Source: Capnocytophaga sp. ARDL2 (GTDB lineage Bacteria > Bacteroidota > Bacteroidia > Flavobacteriales > Flavobacteriaceae). From it: a stretch of DNA of 64,000 bases. Positions 36,101 through 44,323 of the stretch are shown piece after piece. The notes beneath the pieces are model-generated. The model saw only the letters and a list, made by a program, of their open reading frames with translations, searched no databases and was not told the origin of the DNA. The stretch spans positions 2,232,001-2,296,000 of the forward strand of contig NZ_CP168034.1 of NCBI RefSeq assembly GCF_041530365.1. The letters are read 5' to 3'. How positions within the stretch are numbered: position 1 is the first letter of the stretch; the number at the start of each line of letters is the position of its first letter. The position numbers and the translations under genes are program-made.

Positions 36101-36980
36101 TTTTACATTCAATGCCCAAGGGGAAAACGTTTTTAGAGGAAGTGCAAAAGCGACGAATGGAAAATTTGAATTAGAGTTTATGTTGCCTAAAGACATACGA
36201 ATGCCTGTTGGCAAAGGAAAAATCAATCTATACGCAACAAAAACTGCCCATTTCCCTCAGTCAAAAGTTGGAACCAATCTCGACATCAATATAGGTGGAA
36301 TCAACGCAAATGCAGCAGAGGACAACAAAGCACCAGAAATCAAAGTGTTTATGAACACCGAAACTTTTGTAAACGGTGGTACAACGGACGCCTCACCTAC
36401 CTTTTTAGGTTTATTGTCAGACGAAAATGGTATCAACACTGCAAGTGGTATAGGTCATGATATGGTGTTGATTCTCGATGGAGACGAAAACAATCCGATT
36501 GTAGTCAATGAATATTACCTTGCAGAAAGCAATAATTTTAGAAAAGGAACTATCAAATTTCCTTTCAAAAACCTAAGTGCAGGTACTCATCATCTAAAAT
36601 TGAGAGTGTGGGATTCATACAACAATTTAGCCGAAGGCGAATTGACCTTTGTGGTAGATTTGCAAGACGATATTATGCTAAACAATGTTTTGAATTATCC
36701 AAATCCATTTATCGATTATACAGAATTTTGGTTTGAACACAACAAAACCAATGAACCTTTAGAAGTACAAGTCCAAATTTTTACCATAACAGGAAAAGTA
36801 GTAAAAACCATCAATGAATCTATCTTGCCTTTGAGTAGTCAATCGAGAGACATCAAATGGGATGGAAAAGATGATTTTGGAAACAAAATTGGAAAAGGTA
36901 CATATATTTACAAGTTGAAAGTAAAATCAACATTGTCAGGTAAACAAACAGAAAAAATTGAAAAACTCGTAATTTTATAA
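33168..36980 (+). CDS. porU: PorU, type IX secretion sortase (C25 family)
   Basis: PorU removes the C-terminal signal of proteins exported by the type IX system and attaches them to lipopolysaccharide at the cell surface. The 1270-residue product has a signal peptide (to about residue 19, IFAQ). A gingipain-like C25 peptidase domain occupies about 530-910, with the likely histidine in NYLGHGAER (near 779) and cysteine in IIITCEFTRF (near 813). A C-terminal immunoglobulin-like domain starts about NYPNPFIDYTEFWFEH and ends ...KIEKLVIL. It is followed after 28 bases by porV, its partner, as in other Flavobacteriia. Confidence 0.93.
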   Translation: MRKNLLFYFLLSQTAIFAQNSNVSLEWKEHTTYISEKQYSFPTVANAPFHFDSALGLPIVVKNIDESNEIIPATVRISNLKTKRLQKKYKDLNIANIPSQLNYQLSIGKSERGIVNQLNYIPFVKIGKEIHQIVSFDIQYQTSNYTAFSTVTWPTQSVLASGNWYKIKIDETGIYKLDKNALTQMGIPSNVDPRTIKIYGYGGRPLPKLNKNNKYFDLPQTAIYFHGENDGVLNDNDYLLFYGVGTKKWDTEYASHINPYSDDAYYFVTYGGNQGKRVQTMVQPSEDATITIDDSNERVFLEADNINVAHLSRKWFMDTFSTSFTQTYQLTLTQPKLTKPVILSGNLASSSSSPATMTISNNNQTLGSLDIRERTSENIAYERHFQYTLSNPTATNQVAITFGNNGVPSAKGYVDFVAINYHKNLVGYGKQFGFRNNEATNSTGVVQYRITNTQAIAQIWNVSDPHQATVLSNNANVLQFKANGGVAQEYVAVDFSDTYTPQYVGTVTNQNLKGSIFNEGAVDYLIITREDLVPAAERLATFHKEKNYYTVKVVSTKHIYEEFSTGQQDVSAIRNFIRFMYFNSPDANRKLKYINFFGETSFDYKNRIENNNNVVPIYFQLNPFLTGNNIGANFNDQSSFSTDDFYGLLDENEGNFITQNYIGIDVAVGRMLANNLTEAHAMVDKVIRYHDNIHNHQWTLNGVAIADDVDKIQDEILQQMMDTGMNTIMGYRPEINIKKIMLDAYKQEVSTGGPRYPLAKKDIYQAIDKGTLFVNYLGHGAERILSGERIMEISDINAMNNGDRMPLFIIITCEFTRFDNPAVLSGGEVLWLKKDGGAIGLLATSRKIGISSAGEFTKKLSEYLFNPENTSAGEISIAEALRQSKNLGLSEKAVVNFLGDPAMKLPISKPKISLTKINGENIANFTGIMKALEMIKIEGEVQNENGVLLNSFNGDVLIQIFDKDLEKTTLRNDKVGAAFTFNAQGENVFRGSAKATNGKFELEFMLPKDIRMPVGKGKINLYATKTAHFPQSKVGTNLDINIGGINANAAEDNKAPEIKVFMNTETFVNGGTTDASPTFLGLLSDENGINTASGIGHDMVLILDGDENNPIVVNEYYLAESNNFRKGTIKFPFKNLSAGTHHLKLRVWDSYNNLAEGELTFVVDLQDDIMLNNVLNYPNPFIDYTEFWFEHNKTNEPLEVQVQIFTITGKVVKTINESILPLSSQSRDIKWDGKDDFGNKIGKGTYIYKLKVKSTLSGKQTEKIEKLVIL

Positions 36981-37008
36981 TATCTTTGTAAAAGAGTAAA
37001 GTGTAATA

Positions 37009-38133
37009 ATGAAAAAAGTAATTTTAACCATAAGCGGATTATTGTTGGCAAATACAACAATCGCACAAAACAATTTACGTACAATACGTACAGGTGTACC
37101 ATTCCTTACAATCACTGGAGACGCACGTGCTTCAGGTATGGGAGATATAGGTGTTGCAACCTCTTCGGATGTCTTTTCACAAAACCACAATGCTGCAAAA
37201 TATGCCTTTGCTGATCAGGCACAAGGATTGGCAATTGGATACACACCTTATATGGCAAAAATCGCCAATGACATTTCGTTGGCTCAGCTCAACTATTATA
37301 ACAAATTCAACGACCGTAATGCGGTGGGGGCAAGTTTGAAATACTTTGGTTTAGGTGATATTCAATACACAGGATTGGACGGTTCGGCATTAGGAACTTT
37401 CTCTCCTAACGAATTTGCTGTGGACGTATCGTATTCTATCAAATTGTCTAACACCTTTTCTGGAGGGATTACAGCAAGATACATCAGCTCTAACCTTCAG
37501 GCAGCTAACGACAGAGAAGGCAAAGCAAACTCTGTTGCTGTGGACATTTCAGGATATTATCAATCAGATTTTATTTCAAATGCAAATGGTACAGACGGAC
37601 GTTTCAAAGCTGGTTTTGCGATTCAAAACATCGGACCTAAAATTTCTTATACAGAAGATGCTTTGTCTGAAAGTTTTTTGCCTACCAATATGAGATTAGG
37701 TGCTGGATATGATTTTATCTTTGACAGATACAACACGCTTTCTATATATGGAGAAACTACTAAATTGTTAGTTCCAACTCCACCAGAAGGAAATTCTGCT
37801 GACGACTGGAAAAACTACAGAAATATTGGTTGGATGCAAGGAATGTTTAAATCATTTGGAGATGCACCAGGAGGAATGTCTGAAGAATTTAAAGAATTTA
37901 CTTGGTCATTGGGTGCAGAATATTTGTACCAAGATTCTTTTGCTTTTAGAGGTGGGTATTTCCATGAATCTAAAGAAAAAGGTGCAAGACAATTTGCTAC
38001 TTTGGGGGCTGGTTTTAAATACAATACTGTAAAAGTAGATTTGTCGTACTTGTTCTCGATGGGTGCCATCCAAAATCCTTTGGACAACACATTGCGTTTT
38101 TCTTTGACGTTTAACTTTGGAAACAAATACTAA
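37009..38133 (+). CDS. porV: PorV, outer-membrane type IX secretion protein
   Basis: PorV (LptO) is a FadL-type beta barrel that delivers type IX substrates from the translocon to PorU. The 374-residue product has a signal peptide ending near NTTIAQ. It has the conserved start NNLRTIRTGVPFLTITGDARASGMGDIGVATSSD and a barrel ending in FSLTFNFGNKY with terminal aromatic and tyrosine residues. It lies 28 bases after porU with no terminator between, so the two are co-expressed. The other type IX genes (porK-N, sov) are not in the window. Confidence 0.93.
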   Translation: MKKVILTISGLLLANTTIAQNNLRTIRTGVPFLTITGDARASGMGDIGVATSSDVFSQNHNAAKYAFADQAQGLAIGYTPYMAKIANDISLAQLNYYNKFNDRNAVGASLKYFGLGDIQYTGLDGSALGTFSPNEFAVDVSYSIKLSNTFSGGITARYISSNLQAANDREGKANSVAVDISGYYQSDFISNANGTDGRFKAGFAIQNIGPKISYTEDALSESFLPTNMRLGAGYDFIFDRYNTLSIYGETTKLLVPTPPEGNSADDWKNYRNIGWMQGMFKSFGDAPGGMSEEFKEFTWSLGAEYLYQDSFAFRGGYFHESKEKGARQFATLGAGFKYNTVKVDLSYLFSMGAIQNPLDNTLRFSLTFNFGNKY

Positions 38134-38150
38134 TTATATATAAATAAAAA

Positions 38151-38178
38151 AAGGAAGATTTCTCTCGAAATCTTCCTT
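38151..38178. terminator. Bidirectional terminator after porV
   Basis: AAGGAAGATTTC (38151-38162) and GAAATCTTCCTT (38167-38178) form a perfect 12-bp stem with A and T runs on either side, serving porV and the convergent DUF2147 gene. Confidence 0.92.
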
Positions 38179-38188
38179 TTTTTATTGA

Positions 38189-38611
38189 TTAATTTACTTT
38201 ATGCCAAGTTTGTGTACGTCCTAAAGCTGATATTCCAACATATCCACGAACGTTTATTTTATTAGTTCCATTGGGTTTGATAGTACATTTGTACTCTTTT
38301 CCAGAATTTGGATCTAAAATTTTTCCACCTGTAAACTCATCCCCTTTCTTTTGAATACCTTTGATTACTACCATTCCTTTGATAGGTTTTCCTTTGCGTT
38401 CGTCCGTACATTTTTCACAAACTGCATTTTTTTTCTCTGTAAGAATTTCTATTACTTTTCCTGTATAAACTCCTTTATTTTCTGTAATCTCAACTATTGA
38501 CTTTGCTTTACCTGTTTCATCGTCAATTGTTTTCCATCTTCCTACGATGTTTTGAGCATGTCCTACATAAGCGATAGCACTCAAAACCATTGTTGCTAAT
38601 ACCTTTTTCAT
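38189..38611 (-). CDS. Exported DUF2147 protein
   Basis: The 140-residue protein has a signal peptide (to about residue 19, YVGHAQ). A DUF2147 domain follows: IVGRWKTIDDETGKAKSIVEI..., CEKCTDERKGKPIKGMVVIKG..., then GGKILDPNSGKEYKC and a terminal GRTQTW motif. It should be periplasmic or at the outer membrane. Function is unknown in the family, though lipocalin-like binding is often suggested. It is the last gene of a minus-strand series after yihY. Confidence 0.9.
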   Translation of the reverse strand: MKKVLATMVLSAIAYVGHAQNIVGRWKTIDDETGKAKSIVEITENKGVYTGKVIEILTEKKNAVCEKCTDERKGKPIKGMVVIKGIQKKGDEFTGGKILDPNSGKEYKCTIKPNGTNKINVRGYVGISALGRTQTWHKVN

Positions 38612-38632
38612 AATTTCTTAAATTGATTAAAC

Positions 38633-39553
38633 TTATTTCTCTTTTGCTAATATACCTTTTTTTTGTTTTAGTTTGAAAATTGTAGCATTTAAATCAAATC
38701 CCAATAACAAAATCAAGCAATTGAGCCATATATAAATCATAATCACTAAAAGCGTTCCTATCGATCCATACAGCTCATTGTATTTAGAAAAATAAATTAC
38801 ATAAATTCCAAAACCATAAGAGGATGCTCCTACCAAAAGAGTAGTAAAAATAGATCCTGACGAAATAAATGCCAATTGCATGGTTTCCTTTGCACTAAAT
38901 TTATACAAAGTGGAAATTCCTATCAAAAACATAATCATCAAAAAGGCATAGCGGAATAAATTCAACAAGATTTTATATTCGGAAAATTCCTGCAATATAA
39001 ACCCAACTGAAAAATATAATGCCAAAGACAATACAAAAAAGAAACACAGTACCACAGATAATATGGCTGCTACTAAATATTGCTTGAAAAAATTGCGTGT
39101 TATAGACAAGTGATAGGAAGATTCAAATCCGCCGATGATAGTATTCATACCATTTGCCATGAAAAAAATAGTCATAATTCCCCCCCAAGAAAGCAAAGGT
39201 TGATACGAATTGTTCATAATATCGACCAAAATACTTTCGATTGCTCCAAAAGTTGTTGGCGGAACGTTTTCTTCTACAAAATGCAAAAATTCATCTTGAA
39301 AATTATCGACAGGAATATAAGGAATCAAGTTAAGCAAAAAAAGTGCAAAGGGAAATAACGCCAAGAAGAAACTAAATGCAATAGCACCTGCTCGATACGA
39401 GAAGGTGCCTTTTATTATACCATAAATGTACAATTCTAACAAGTCATACAACTTCAATCCTTTCATTCCAGGTAAGTTAATGTTCTTTGTTAGAGCTACT
39501 ACATTTTTGATAATTGGTAGTTTTTCAATTGGTTTGTTTCCTCTTTGAGTCAT
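38633..39553 (-). CDS. YihY/BrkB-family membrane protein
   Basis: The 306-residue protein has six predicted helices in about residues 50-295 and the family motifs AGAIAFSFFLALFPFALF and SYGFGIYVIYFSKYNELYGSIGTLLVIMIYIWLNCLILLLG. YihY/BrkB proteins are poorly understood inner-membrane proteins, once mislabelled as RNase BN. The gene starts two bases after the nadC stop codon, implying tight coupling with nadC. Confidence 0.9.
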   Translation of the reverse strand: MTQRGNKPIEKLPIIKNVVALTKNINLPGMKGLKLYDLLELYIYGIIKGTFSYRAGAIAFSFFLALFPFALFLLNLIPYIPVDNFQDEFLHFVEENVPPTTFGAIESILVDIMNNSYQPLLSWGGIMTIFFMANGMNTIIGGFESSYHLSITRNFFKQYLVAAILSVVLCFFFVLSLALYFSVGFILQEFSEYKILLNLFRYAFLMIMFLIGISTLYKFSAKETMQLAFISSGSIFTTLLVGASSYGFGIYVIYFSKYNELYGSIGTLLVIMIYIWLNCLILLLGFDLNATIFKLKQKKGILAKEK

Positions 39554-39554
39554 A

Positions 39555-40415
39555 TTACAAAACGGCTTTTAGACTTAAATCCATATTGTAAACAGAGTGT
39601 GTCAATGCTCCACTTGAAATGAAATCAACTCCACATTCTGCATAATTTCTCAAAGTCTTTTCATTGATATTTCCAGAACTTTCCGCAAAACATTTTCCAT
39701 TGATAAGGGCTACTGCTTCACGTGTTTGTTGGTAGTCAAAATTGTCTAACAAGATTTGATAGACTCCATCGTTTTTTAAAATTTCTTTTACCTCGGCTAT
39801 ATCTCTTGCTTCTACAATGATTTTCAAATCTTTGTTTTTTTCTTTCAAATACTTTTGAGTTTGTTGAATCGCTTGAGTGATTCCACCTGCAAAATCGATG
39901 TGATTGTCTTTGAGCATAATCATATCGTATAAAGCAAAACGGTGGTTTTCTCCTCCTCCAATTTTCACAGCCCATTTTTCAATGGCACGAATACCTGGAG
40001 TGGTTTTACGAGTATCTAATATTTTGGCTTTAGTTCCTTCGAGCAATTTTACAAACGACTGTGTTTTAGTTGCTATTGCACTCATACGTTGCATACTATT
40101 TAGCACTATGCGTTCGGCTCTCAAAATCGCTTGAGAATTTCCGGTTACGTAAAATGCAATATCTCCATATTTTACAGGAGTTCCATCGTTGACAAGGACT
40201 TCTATTTGCAATTGTGGATCAACAGTAGTAAAAATTTGCTTTGCAAACTCGACCCCTGCCAAAATTCCTTCAGCTTTTACCAATAGTTTGGCTTTTCCAG
40301 TTGCAGTTGCAGGAATACAAGCCAGGGAGCTATGGTCACCATCGCCTACGTCTTCACGCAAGGCATTGGCGATGATTAGTTCTAATTCTTTATCGAATTG
40401 ATGTTGTGAAATCAT
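39555..40415 (-). CDS. nadC: Quinolinate phosphoribosyltransferase
   Basis: NadC makes nicotinate mononucleotide from quinolinate and PRPP in de novo NAD synthesis. The 286 residues carry ALREDVGDGDHSS, LNSMQRMSAIATKT, ILDTRKTTPGIRAIEKWAVK, the basic GGGENHRFALYDMIMLKDNH and EVDFISSGALTHS-like SSGALTHSVYNMDLSLK. It lies in the middle of a four-gene minus-strand series (40427-40909 gene, nadC, yihY, DUF2147). nadA and nadB are not in the window. Confidence 0.95.
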   Translation of the reverse strand: MISQHQFDKELELIIANALREDVGDGDHSSLACIPATATGKAKLLVKAEGILAGVEFAKQIFTTVDPQLQIEVLVNDGTPVKYGDIAFYVTGNSQAILRAERIVLNSMQRMSAIATKTQSFVKLLEGTKAKILDTRKTTPGIRAIEKWAVKIGGGENHRFALYDMIMLKDNHIDFAGGITQAIQQTQKYLKEKNKDLKIIVEARDIAEVKEILKNDGVYQILLDNFDYQQTREAVALINGKCFAESSGNINEKTLRNYAECGVDFISSGALTHSVYNMDLSLKAVL

Positions 40416-40426
40416 AATTTTTCTTT

Positions 40427-40909
40427 TTAAAAAAATCTACTGTGCCAACTCTCCGCAGCGGATACTTCCCAATATTCTTCAAACTCTTCGATAGTATTTA
40501 CCAAATTGTTGAATACAATGGTATTGGCATTTACAGCTTTTTCTTTAGCCATTTTTTTGAAATCAATCAATGATTTGTGAGCGATAAATTCACCCGATTT
40601 GAATGTTACATTCATTTTATCGAGCAAATCCACGCCGTATTTAGCTTGTAAATCCAAAATCATTCGCACTGATGCGTCTATCGAGCAGCCCGATGCAGGA
40701 TGATAATCTTGATCTACCGCCAATACGATAAATCTATTGTAAACGATTTTGTACGACGCTTTCAATGGCGTACTATGAGCTACCCATTGTTCTACAAAAT
40801 CTTTTACCACTATTTCTATTTCTGCCACCTCTGCGTCTGATAATTTTCTATCGGCTTGATAAATCCAGATACGAGAGTTTTTTGGCATTTCTTCAAAGGG
40901 GATGTACAT
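40427..40909 (-). CDS. Conserved Bacteroidota protein of unknown function
   Basis: The 160-residue soluble protein (MYIPFEEMPKNSRIWIYQADRKLSD, HPASGCSIDASVRMI, FEEYWEVSAAESWHSRFF) belongs to a conserved Bacteroidota family. It is often misnamed ABC transporter ATPase, but no Walker motif is visible. It carries one cysteine in the conserved SGCSID. It is 11 bases upstream of nadC on the same strand, so probably cotranscribed. I do not assign a function. Confidence 0.85.
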   Translation of the reverse strand: MYIPFEEMPKNSRIWIYQADRKLSDAEVAEIEIVVKDFVEQWVAHSTPLKASYKIVYNRFIVLAVDQDYHPASGCSIDASVRMILDLQAKYGVDLLDKMNVTFKSGEFIAHKSLIDFKKMAKEKAVNANTIVFNNLVNTIEEFEEYWEVSAAESWHSRFF

Positions 40910-40990
40910 GATTAATTTGAAAATTAGTTGATTTGAAAATTTGGATCCCTCATAAGGCGGAACAGGAATTGCTAAATTTTAAAATATAAA

Positions 40991-41014
40991 GATTTCTCCT
41001 TTCGTTGAAATGAC
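40991..41014. repeat. Dispersed GTCATTTCAACGAAAGGAGA repeat
   Basis: The complement reads GTCATTTCAACGAAAGGAGA followed by AATC, matching 49316-49339 and more loosely 43851-43873 and 44286-44308. Confidence 0.65.
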
Positions 41015-41060
41015 TTTTTTAAATTATCACATTATTCCCCCTTCGGGAGTTAGAAGACAT

Positions 41061-41840
41061 TTATAAATCCTCCGCATTGGCAATCATTTCAGCTACATCG
41101 AGTACTTGGATTTCACCTTCTTTGTGGTTGAATTTGACACCGTCGGTAAGCATCGTATTGCAGAAAGGACAACCTGTTGCAATGATATTTGGTTGAGTAG
41201 CCAACGTATCTTCGGTACGCTCCATATTGATATCTTTGTTTCCTTTTTCAGGTTCTTTAAACATCTGAGCACCACCTGCACCACAACACAAACCGTTTTT
41301 CTTAGCTCGTTTCATTTCCACCAATTCAGCGTCTAATTTCTGAATCAAATCTCTTGGAGCTTCGTATATTTTATTGGCACGACCTAAATAACAAGGGTCG
41401 TGGAATGTAATTCTTTTCCCTTTAAATTGTCCACCTTCGATAGTCAAACGACCTTCTTCCAAAAGAGATTTTAAAAATTCCGTATGGTGTACCACTTCAT
41501 AGTTTCCGCCCAACTCTGGATATTCGTTTTTCAAAGTATTGAAACAGTGAGGACAAGCAGTAACGATTTTTTTTACACCGTAGCCGTCAAACACTTGAAT
41601 ATTCATCATGGCTTGCATTTGAAACAAAAATTCGTTTCCAGCTCTTTTGGCAGGGTCGCCAGTACAACCTTCTTCTGTTCCTAACACGGCAAATTTTACA
41701 TTGGCTTTATTCAATAACTTCACAAAAGCCTTGGTTATTTTTTTTGCTCTATCGTCAAAACTTCCAGAACATCCCACCCAAAAAAGTACTTCAGGACTTG
41801 TTCCCTCTGCGGCATATTCTGCCATTGTTTTAATTTCCAT
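41061..41840 (-). CDS. Fe-S protein with two CCG domains (HdrB/LutA-like)
   Basis: The 259-residue cytoplasmic protein has two cysteine-rich CCG blocks. The first is WVGCSGSFDD...CTGDPAKRAGN...CPHCFNTLKNEYPE. The second is HDPCYLGR...NGLCCGAGGAQMF...GCPFCNTMLTDG. In HdrB, GlpC and LutA-type enzymes such blocks bind unusual Fe-S clusters. It belongs with the membrane Fe-S protein at 42467-43807, presumably passing electrons between a soluble donor and the quinone pool. A small exported-protein gene lies between the two. Confidence 0.9.
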   Translation of the reverse strand: MEIKTMAEYAAEGTSPEVLFWVGCSGSFDDRAKKITKAFVKLLNKANVKFAVLGTEEGCTGDPAKRAGNEFLFQMQAMMNIQVFDGYGVKKIVTACPHCFNTLKNEYPELGGNYEVVHHTEFLKSLLEEGRLTIEGGQFKGKRITFHDPCYLGRANKIYEAPRDLIQKLDAELVEMKRAKKNGLCCGAGGAQMFKEPEKGNKDINMERTEDTLATQPNIIATGCPFCNTMLTDGVKFNHKEGEIQVLDVAEMIANAEDL

Positions 41841-41842
41841 AC

Positions 41843-42454
41843 TTATTGTCTTGTTGTTATTGAATTTAGGTATTCGATTGCTTTTTCATTGATTTCTTGA
41901 GGCAAAATATTGAAAAAATCTTCACCATTGTATTCAAACATAAATTTCCAATCTCCCTCTGTTGCTTTGTCTTTAATAGCAATAATCACTTTTTGATCAT
42001 ACACCTCAAATTCATGTTCATTATGTTTGAATACACTCATTCCCATCTCCAAAAAAGCATCTGCTAAATTTACTCCTTTGATATCTGGTGCATTTGGATT
42101 AAGGACTTGAACTTTCATTTTGTCTGGAAAATTCAAGAAAACATATTCATCCCCAGCATTTCCTTTGATTATATCTGAATAAGATAGTTTTGAAAAATCT
42201 CTTGGTTCAAATTTTATAGTAAAATTTGACGAATTTTGAATTTCAAATGCATAATTCATACCATTGATATAATCAGCTTTGTTTATATAAGTAAAATGTC
42301 CAGGGTGCATCAAATCTGACATTACCTGAGTATTTTTATTATCAAAAGCTTCGAAATAATCAGCTACTTTCATGATTACTTGATCATGTGCTGGTGATTG
42401 TGCTGTTACTATGTACGAACAAATTATTGTTACTGCAATGATTATTTTTTTCAT
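41843..42454 (-). CDS. Exported NTF2-like protein of unknown function
   Basis: The 203-residue protein has a signal peptide (to about residue 19, VTAQ). A segment resembling NTF2/SnoaL-like folds follows (DQVIMKVADYFEAFDNKNTQVMSDLMHPG), with FEVYDQKVIIAIKDKATEGDWKFMFEYNGEDFFNILPQ at the end. It is inserted between two Fe-S genes, two bases from the next start. That is unusual because the flanking proteins are cytoplasmic or membrane-bound. The fold call is tentative. Confidence 0.7.
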   Translation of the reverse strand: MKKIIIAVTIICSYIVTAQSPAHDQVIMKVADYFEAFDNKNTQVMSDLMHPGHFTYINKADYINGMNYAFEIQNSSNFTIKFEPRDFSKLSYSDIIKGNAGDEYVFLNFPDKMKVQVLNPNAPDIKGVNLADAFLEMGMSVFKHNEHEFEVYDQKVIIAIKDKATEGDWKFMFEYNGEDFFNILPQEINEKAIEYLNSITTRQ

Positions 42455-42466
42455 AATTATATTTTA

Positions 42467-43807
42467 TTAGTTTTCGTCTTTCCAATTTAAGCGATCCATT
42501 TGGTTGTACTGCCACGGTGCACCATTGTTTTCGATATTTGCCATCATAGCATTCAATTCCATTGGTGCTGCCGATTGCTCCATCACCAAATATCTACGCA
42601 TATCCATAATGATAGACAACGGACTGATGTCGATAGGACATTCTTCTACACATGCGTTGCAAGAAGTACACGCCCACAATTCTTCTGGTGTGATGTAATC
42701 GTTGAGCAATGATTTTCCGTCTTCTACAAAAGTCCCTTTGTTTGCATCGATATTGCGACCTACCTCTTCCAAACGGTCTCTGGTTTTCATCATAATAGCA
42801 CGAGGCGACAATTTTTTTCCTGTGATATTGGCAGGACACGAAGAAGTACAACGACCACATTCTGTACACGAATATGCATTGAGTAATTGTACCCAATTCA
42901 AATCTTGTACATCCGAAGCTCCAAATTTTGCTGGAACTGCATCTGCATCTGGTGCCGGTGCTGCAAATGGGTCTGCATTCGGATCCATCATCAATTTTAC
43001 CTCATTGGTTACACTCGCCAAGTTGTCGAACTGACCGTAAGGATTCAAATTTGCAAAATAAGTATTTGGGAACGCCAATAAAATGTGTAAGTGTTTTGAA
43101 TAGTACAAATAATTCATAAAACACAATACCATAACAAAGTGTCCCCACCATCCGATTCTTTCCAAAATGTGCAAAACACCATCACTCAACCCACCAAAAA
43201 TTGCTGGTCCGATGATTTGAGAGATTGAAAAGTTAAACGATCCTTGTCCTGCAAAGTGCGATGCACCTCTGTTGAACAATACTTCGTCAGTTCCGTTCAT
43301 AGTAAATATACAAACCACCAAGACAAATTCCATAATAAGGATTAGGTTCGCATCTTTTTTAGGCCACCCCAAAAGTTCTTCTTTGTTTAATCGAGGTAAT
43401 TTCAACAAATTTCTTCTCGACATAAAAGCGATGGTTGCCACCAAAGCACCCACTGATAAAATTTCGATTAAACTGATTGTAAATGTATAAAATCCACCCA
43501 AAAACGGTTTGAATACACGGTGTGTGCCAAAAATACCGTCGATAATAATTTCGATTAATTCAATTTGTGTAACGATAAATGCCAAATAAATAGCAAAGTG
43601 GAGCAAAGCTGGTATCGGTCTGTTGAACATTTTCTTTTGACCAAAAGCAATCAACAGCATATTTTTCCATCGAGCTGTTGGATTGTCTGTACGATTGACA
43701 GCCTGTCCTAATTTGATGTTACGAATGAGCTTTTTTACATTTACTGCAAAAAAGCCAAATCCTGCAATGAGCAATCCAAGAAATAGAATACTACTTACGA
43801 TTTGCAT
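42467..43807 (-). CDS. Membrane-bound 4Fe-4S dicluster oxidoreductase subunit
   Basis: Residues 1-260 contain about five helices, like the NarI/HdrE-type quinone-reactive domain. Residues 300-446 hold two 4Fe-4S motifs, CTECGRCTSSCP and CTSCNACVEECP, with extra cysteine spacing typical of HdrC/GlpC modules. Together with the CCG protein at 41061-41840 it forms a split membrane-bound heterodisulfide-reductase-like unit. This pair is widespread in Bacteroidota with unknown donor and acceptor. It starts the series on the minus strand. Confidence 0.9.
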   Translation of the reverse strand: MQIVSSILFLGLLIAGFGFFAVNVKKLIRNIKLGQAVNRTDNPTARWKNMLLIAFGQKKMFNRPIPALLHFAIYLAFIVTQIELIEIIIDGIFGTHRVFKPFLGGFYTFTISLIEILSVGALVATIAFMSRRNLLKLPRLNKEELLGWPKKDANLILIMEFVLVVCIFTMNGTDEVLFNRGASHFAGQGSFNFSISQIIGPAIFGGLSDGVLHILERIGWWGHFVMVLCFMNYLYYSKHLHILLAFPNTYFANLNPYGQFDNLASVTNEVKLMMDPNADPFAAPAPDADAVPAKFGASDVQDLNWVQLLNAYSCTECGRCTSSCPANITGKKLSPRAIMMKTRDRLEEVGRNIDANKGTFVEDGKSLLNDYITPEELWACTSCNACVEECPIDISPLSIIMDMRRYLVMEQSAAPMELNAMMANIENNGAPWQYNQMDRLNWKDEN

Positions 43808-43850
43808 AGTTGTAATTGTTTATTGTTGTTAGTTTGTTTTAGTTTTTTTT

Positions 43851-43873
43851 GTCATTCCGACGGCAGGAGGAAT
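43851..43873. repeat. Repeat flanking the GIY-YIG relic, left
   Basis: GTCATTCCGACGGCAGGAGG followed by AAT is repeated with two differences at 44286-44308 in the same orientation. The relic gene lies exactly between the two copies. Confidence 0.8.
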
Positions 43874-43878
43874 GTATA

Positions 43879-44183
43879 TTAAATTTCATCATTTAAAAAT
43901 TTCCAATCTTTATTGAATTCAAAAATTAATTTTTCTTTTTTTCACGACTCCAAGATTTAATTTGTTTCTCTCTTGAAATTGCTTGTTCTACATCATTAAA
44001 CCATTCATAATAAATCAAGTAAAAACATTTATACTATAATGTAAATGATTTACTAAAAGGTAATTGATTACGATGATAGTATAATCTTTCTTTCAAATTA
44101 TTGGTTACTCCTGTATATAATACTGTTTTATTTTTATTTGTGAGTATGTAAACATAGTAGTTATGTGTGCCAAATGTTTTCAT
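43879..44183 (-). pseudogene. GIY-YIG nuclease gene, nonsense and frameshift
   Basis: On the minus strand from an ATG at 44181-44183 the sequence reads MKTFGTHNYYVYILTNKNK, then VLYTGVTNNLKERLYYHRNQ, a TAG, then YKCFYLIYYEWFNDVEQAIS and REKQIKSW. A missing A in a poly-A run then breaks the end (EKKEKLIFEFNKDWKFLNDEI in the corrected frame, stopping at 43879-43881). This is a single-domain GIY-YIG protein of the YhbQ type, with the YVYIL...YTGVTNNL core. It is non-functional as it stands. Confidence 0.88.
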
Positions 44184-44285
44184 ATTCAAAACTTATTTAT
44201 CAAAAAAGATTATTCTTCAGTTTCAGACAAGCCCTCTAATTTTCACTTCGTTCGTACCTCAATCGCTCTGAATAACAGATTGTTT

Positions 44286-44308
44286 GTCATTCCAACGACA
44301 GGAGGAAT
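44286..44308. repeat. Repeat flanking the GIY-YIG relic, right
   Basis: GTCATTCCAACGACAGGAGG followed by AAT matches 43851-43873 at 21 of 23 positions and has the same orientation. Confidence 0.8.
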
Positions 44309-44323
44309 CTTTTACAGAAAAAA

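Noticed and set aside
40427..40909. ABC transporter ATPase label commonly used for this family
   Set aside because: The 160-residue protein has no Walker A, Walker B or signature motif.
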